Shown piece by piece: positions 61,833-64,000 of a stretch of DNA of 64,000 nucleotides. Each line of letters opens with the position of its first letter. Position 1 is the stretch's first letter. A model generated the notes under the pieces. It searched no databases and was not told where the DNA came from. It worked only from the letters and a program-made list of their open reading frames with translations. Position numbers and translations under genes: made by a program. The stretch spans positions 62,001 to 126,000 of the forward strand of contig JAURVB010013997.1 in NCBI GenBank assembly GCA_033002965.1, in the 5' to 3' direction. This DNA comes from Piper betle. Its lineage: Eukaryota > Streptophyta > Magnoliopsida > Piperales > Piperaceae.

Positions 61833-64000
61833 ATGCATCGATTAGTGCGGTCACCCTTGTTTTCTTATGATCCAGAGATTGAAAGGACTTTGAGAAACTT
61901 GCGTGCCGCTGGAAGAAGAGCACAAGAAGCAATAGAAGAAGAAGCCATGGACCCACAATAACAACAAATGCCTCCACTTCCACCGATTGTAGCAGTAGCT
62001 AATGATGACAATAGGGCAATCCAAGATTGGGTTGTACCTCTTGCAAGAGGGTTACAACCTAGTATTATTGCACCACCGGTGGATGCGACCCACTTTGAGC
62101 TTAAACCAGTTTTATTTAACATGTTACAAACCATAGGACAATTTAGTGGATTGCCTAACTGAAAATCCTAATAGGCATATCATGGATTTCCTATCGGTTT
62201 GTGATATGTATAAGCAACCTGGTGTCTCTGATGACGCTCTCTGCCTTCGCTTATTTCCATTCTCATTAATAGGAAGTGCGAAAGAATGGTTGTCATCATT
62301 AGATTCAATAACCACTTGGGATGAATTATCTGAAAAATTTTTGTTAAAATATATTTTCCACCTTCTAAAACTGCTAGATTACGTAATGAAATTTTATCTT
62401 TTTTGCAGTTTGATGGTGAGTCTCTCTTTGAGGCATGGGAAAGATATAAAGAATTGTTAAAAAGTGTCCCAACCATGGTATAGAAAGATGGATGCAACTC
62501 CAAACTTTCTATAACGGGTTGTTGGGGCAAACAAAGAACATAGTTGATGCGGCGGCCAATGGATCATTTCTTAGGAAGAGCCCACATGAAGCTTTCCAAT
62601 TGCTAGAATTAATGGTTCCTAGCAACCATCATGCCACACAAGAAAGGCATCCAAGGAGGACTACCGGAGTTTTAGAATTAGATGCACTTACTGCTTTATC
62701 TGCTCAGGTCAGTGCTTTAACTAATCAAGTTCAAAATCTTAATATGCAGGGACATGTTAAGGCTGTGGAGCCAAGGTGTGAATGGTGTGGACAAGGACAT
62801 TCTACAGGTCAATGTACAACAGATCAAGTTAACTACGTAGGCAACTTTAATAGGAACAACAATCCCTATTCCAACACCTACAATGCGGGCTGGCGCAATA
62901 ACCCCAACTTTTCATGGAATAATTCTCCACAACCGGCTGCTGTTCCCACTAATCCACCACCACCATCACAGCATTCTCGACCTCCTTCACTTTCTTTTCA
63001 ACCACAACAACCGGATTTGATCCAAATGTTCAATTCCATGCAACACATAAACTATGCAACAATTTATGCAGAATCAGCAACAACAACAACAACAGTTTAT
63101 GCAACAAGTTATGGTGCAATTAAACAAGGAACCAAGTGAGCGACCCAAGGGTGTACTTCCTAGCCAACCAGAACAACCAAGGAATGATGGTCAAGAGCAT
63201 TGCAAAGCTATAACAACCCGGAGTGGTATTACTTTACAAGAACCAGTTCAACCCAATGAAGTTAGGGAAAAAGATGATAAGCCAAGCAACGAACGTGAAC
63301 CCAATACATTGGTTAGCTTACTCGGAAGCAAAGGGAAAGAAAAAGATGAAGTACTTATAGATGAGGTCGAAGAAAAGGTACCATTTCCTTCTAGATTGAG
63401 GAAACAAAGTGATGAAAAATATTTCAAAAATTTCTTGATATATTTAAGAAATTACAAATTAACATACCTTTTGCTGAAGCACTTGAACAGATGCCTAGTT
63501 ATGTAAAATACTTGAAGGATATTCTAGCAAAGAAAAGGAGAGTATATGACAATGAAGTTGTAGCCATGACAGAGGAATGTAGTGCTGTCCTCCAAAGAAA
63601 ACTACCTCCTAAGATAAAAGACCCGGGAAAATTTGTGATTCCATGTTCAATTGGAGGAAATGTTCATTGTAATGCTTTATGTGACTTAGGTTCTAGCATT
63701 AATCTTATGCCTTTTTCTATTTTCAAAAGGTTAGGAATCAAGGATATTGCTCCTACCAACATCACACTTCAGTTGGCTGACCGATCATTGGTATATCCTA
63801 AAGGAGTCATTGAAGATGTTTTAATAAAGGTTGACAAGTTTATCTTTCCTGCAGATTTTGTAGTGCTTGAAATGGAAGGAAGGAATGATGATATACCACT
63901 CATTGTCGGGAGAGGTTTCTTGGCAACGGGGAGAACACTGATCGACGTAGCCGCTGGAAAACTTACGCTTAGGGTAAACAACGATTATGTCACATACAAC
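61833..64000 (+). pseudogene. Athila-type gag-protease, plus strand, multiply broken and incomplete
   Basis: Reading starts at the methionine 61833. A CAA-to-TAA stop occurs near 61960. A one-base insertion, shared with the minus-strand copy, breaks the frame near 62155-62162. Further private changes are a two-base gain near 62350, a one-base loss in the A-run near 62460, changes near 63040-63056, and a one-base loss in the A-run near 63428. Domains are the same as in the minus copy: gag domain (about 62165-62620), CX2CX3HX4C knuckle (about 62779-62817), Gln-rich region (63000-63110) and the retropepsin-like domain with a DLGSS site (about 63680-63700). The sequence leaves the window inside the protease region. 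Confidence 0.88.

Larger units (their letters stand above)
60498..64000 (+). mobile_element. Athila-type Ty3/Gypsy element, plus strand, cut by the window end
   Basis: 5' LTR 60498-61659, primer binding site TGGCGCTGTTGCCGAGGA at 61666-61683 (tRNA-Asp type with two changes), then gag and protease to the last base of the window. It is inserted in copy B of the Del-like LTR; the five bases before it are TGTCA, the expected target duplication on the other side. Whether it has a reverse transcriptase cannot be seen. Confidence 0.9.

Noticed and set aside
62124..62530. Minus-strand frames over the plus-strand gag
   Set aside because: They are antisense shadows of the gag coding strand.

Overview
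The window is nuclear DNA from a flowering plant with a repeat-rich genome. It holds two well-supported intron-containing plant genes and one small broken gene, set in AT-rich DNA packed with LTR retrotransposons, solo LTRs, inverted-repeat DNA transposons and an endogenous plant pararetrovirus. The species cannot be named. Very long (2.3-2.6 kb) Del/Tekay-like LTRs and the form of the bHLH protein would suit a non-grass monocot, but that is only a hint.

Layout. 1-4734: endogenous caulimovirid (movement, coat, protease, RT and RNase H regions), mostly broken but with one open frame of 915 codons; its right side abuts a TA microsatellite that also carries a GC-rich inverted-repeat element (4764-5398). 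6219-6670: MITE-like element. 6763-9653: gene for 60S ribosomal protein L7 (uL30), with six coding exons. 9847-10623: hAT-like element with an 8-bp target duplication. 12885-14835: solo LTR (TSD CATGA). 15686-20258: two truncated Del-like LTRs head to tail. 20831-23455: complete Del-like solo LTR (TSD CTAAT). 24806-29628: large element with long inverted arms, interrupted by a solo LTR (25643-27614, TSD ATAAC, reverse orientation of the 12885 family) and by a MITE. 31235-31432 (minus): pseudogene of a small cysteine-rich plant protein. 35607-39911: internally deleted Del-like retrotransposon (TSD CTACG) nested in an older LTR of the same kind that ends at 41681. 44590-46462 (minus): five-exon bHLH35-like transcription factor gene. 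48462-51062: Del-like LTR on the minus strand. 51079-57468 (minus): Athila-type element with gag and protease only. 59874-60497: left part of another Del-like LTR, broken by a plus-strand Athila-type element (60498 to the window end).

How it fits together. The two host genes are unrelated in function (ribosome assembly; transcription control) and do not form a cluster. The repeats show layered insertion: LTR into LTR, LTR into DNA transposon, and probably a DNA element into the microsatellite beside the viral insert. The most unusual points are two Athila copies that share the same gag frameshift, one of which has lost reverse transcriptase entirely, and whose junctions fall at the same point of the Del-like LTR; and a pair of hairpins conserved in every Del-like LTR copy. 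No prokaryotic-type system, CRISPR array, rRNA or convincing tRNA gene was seen.
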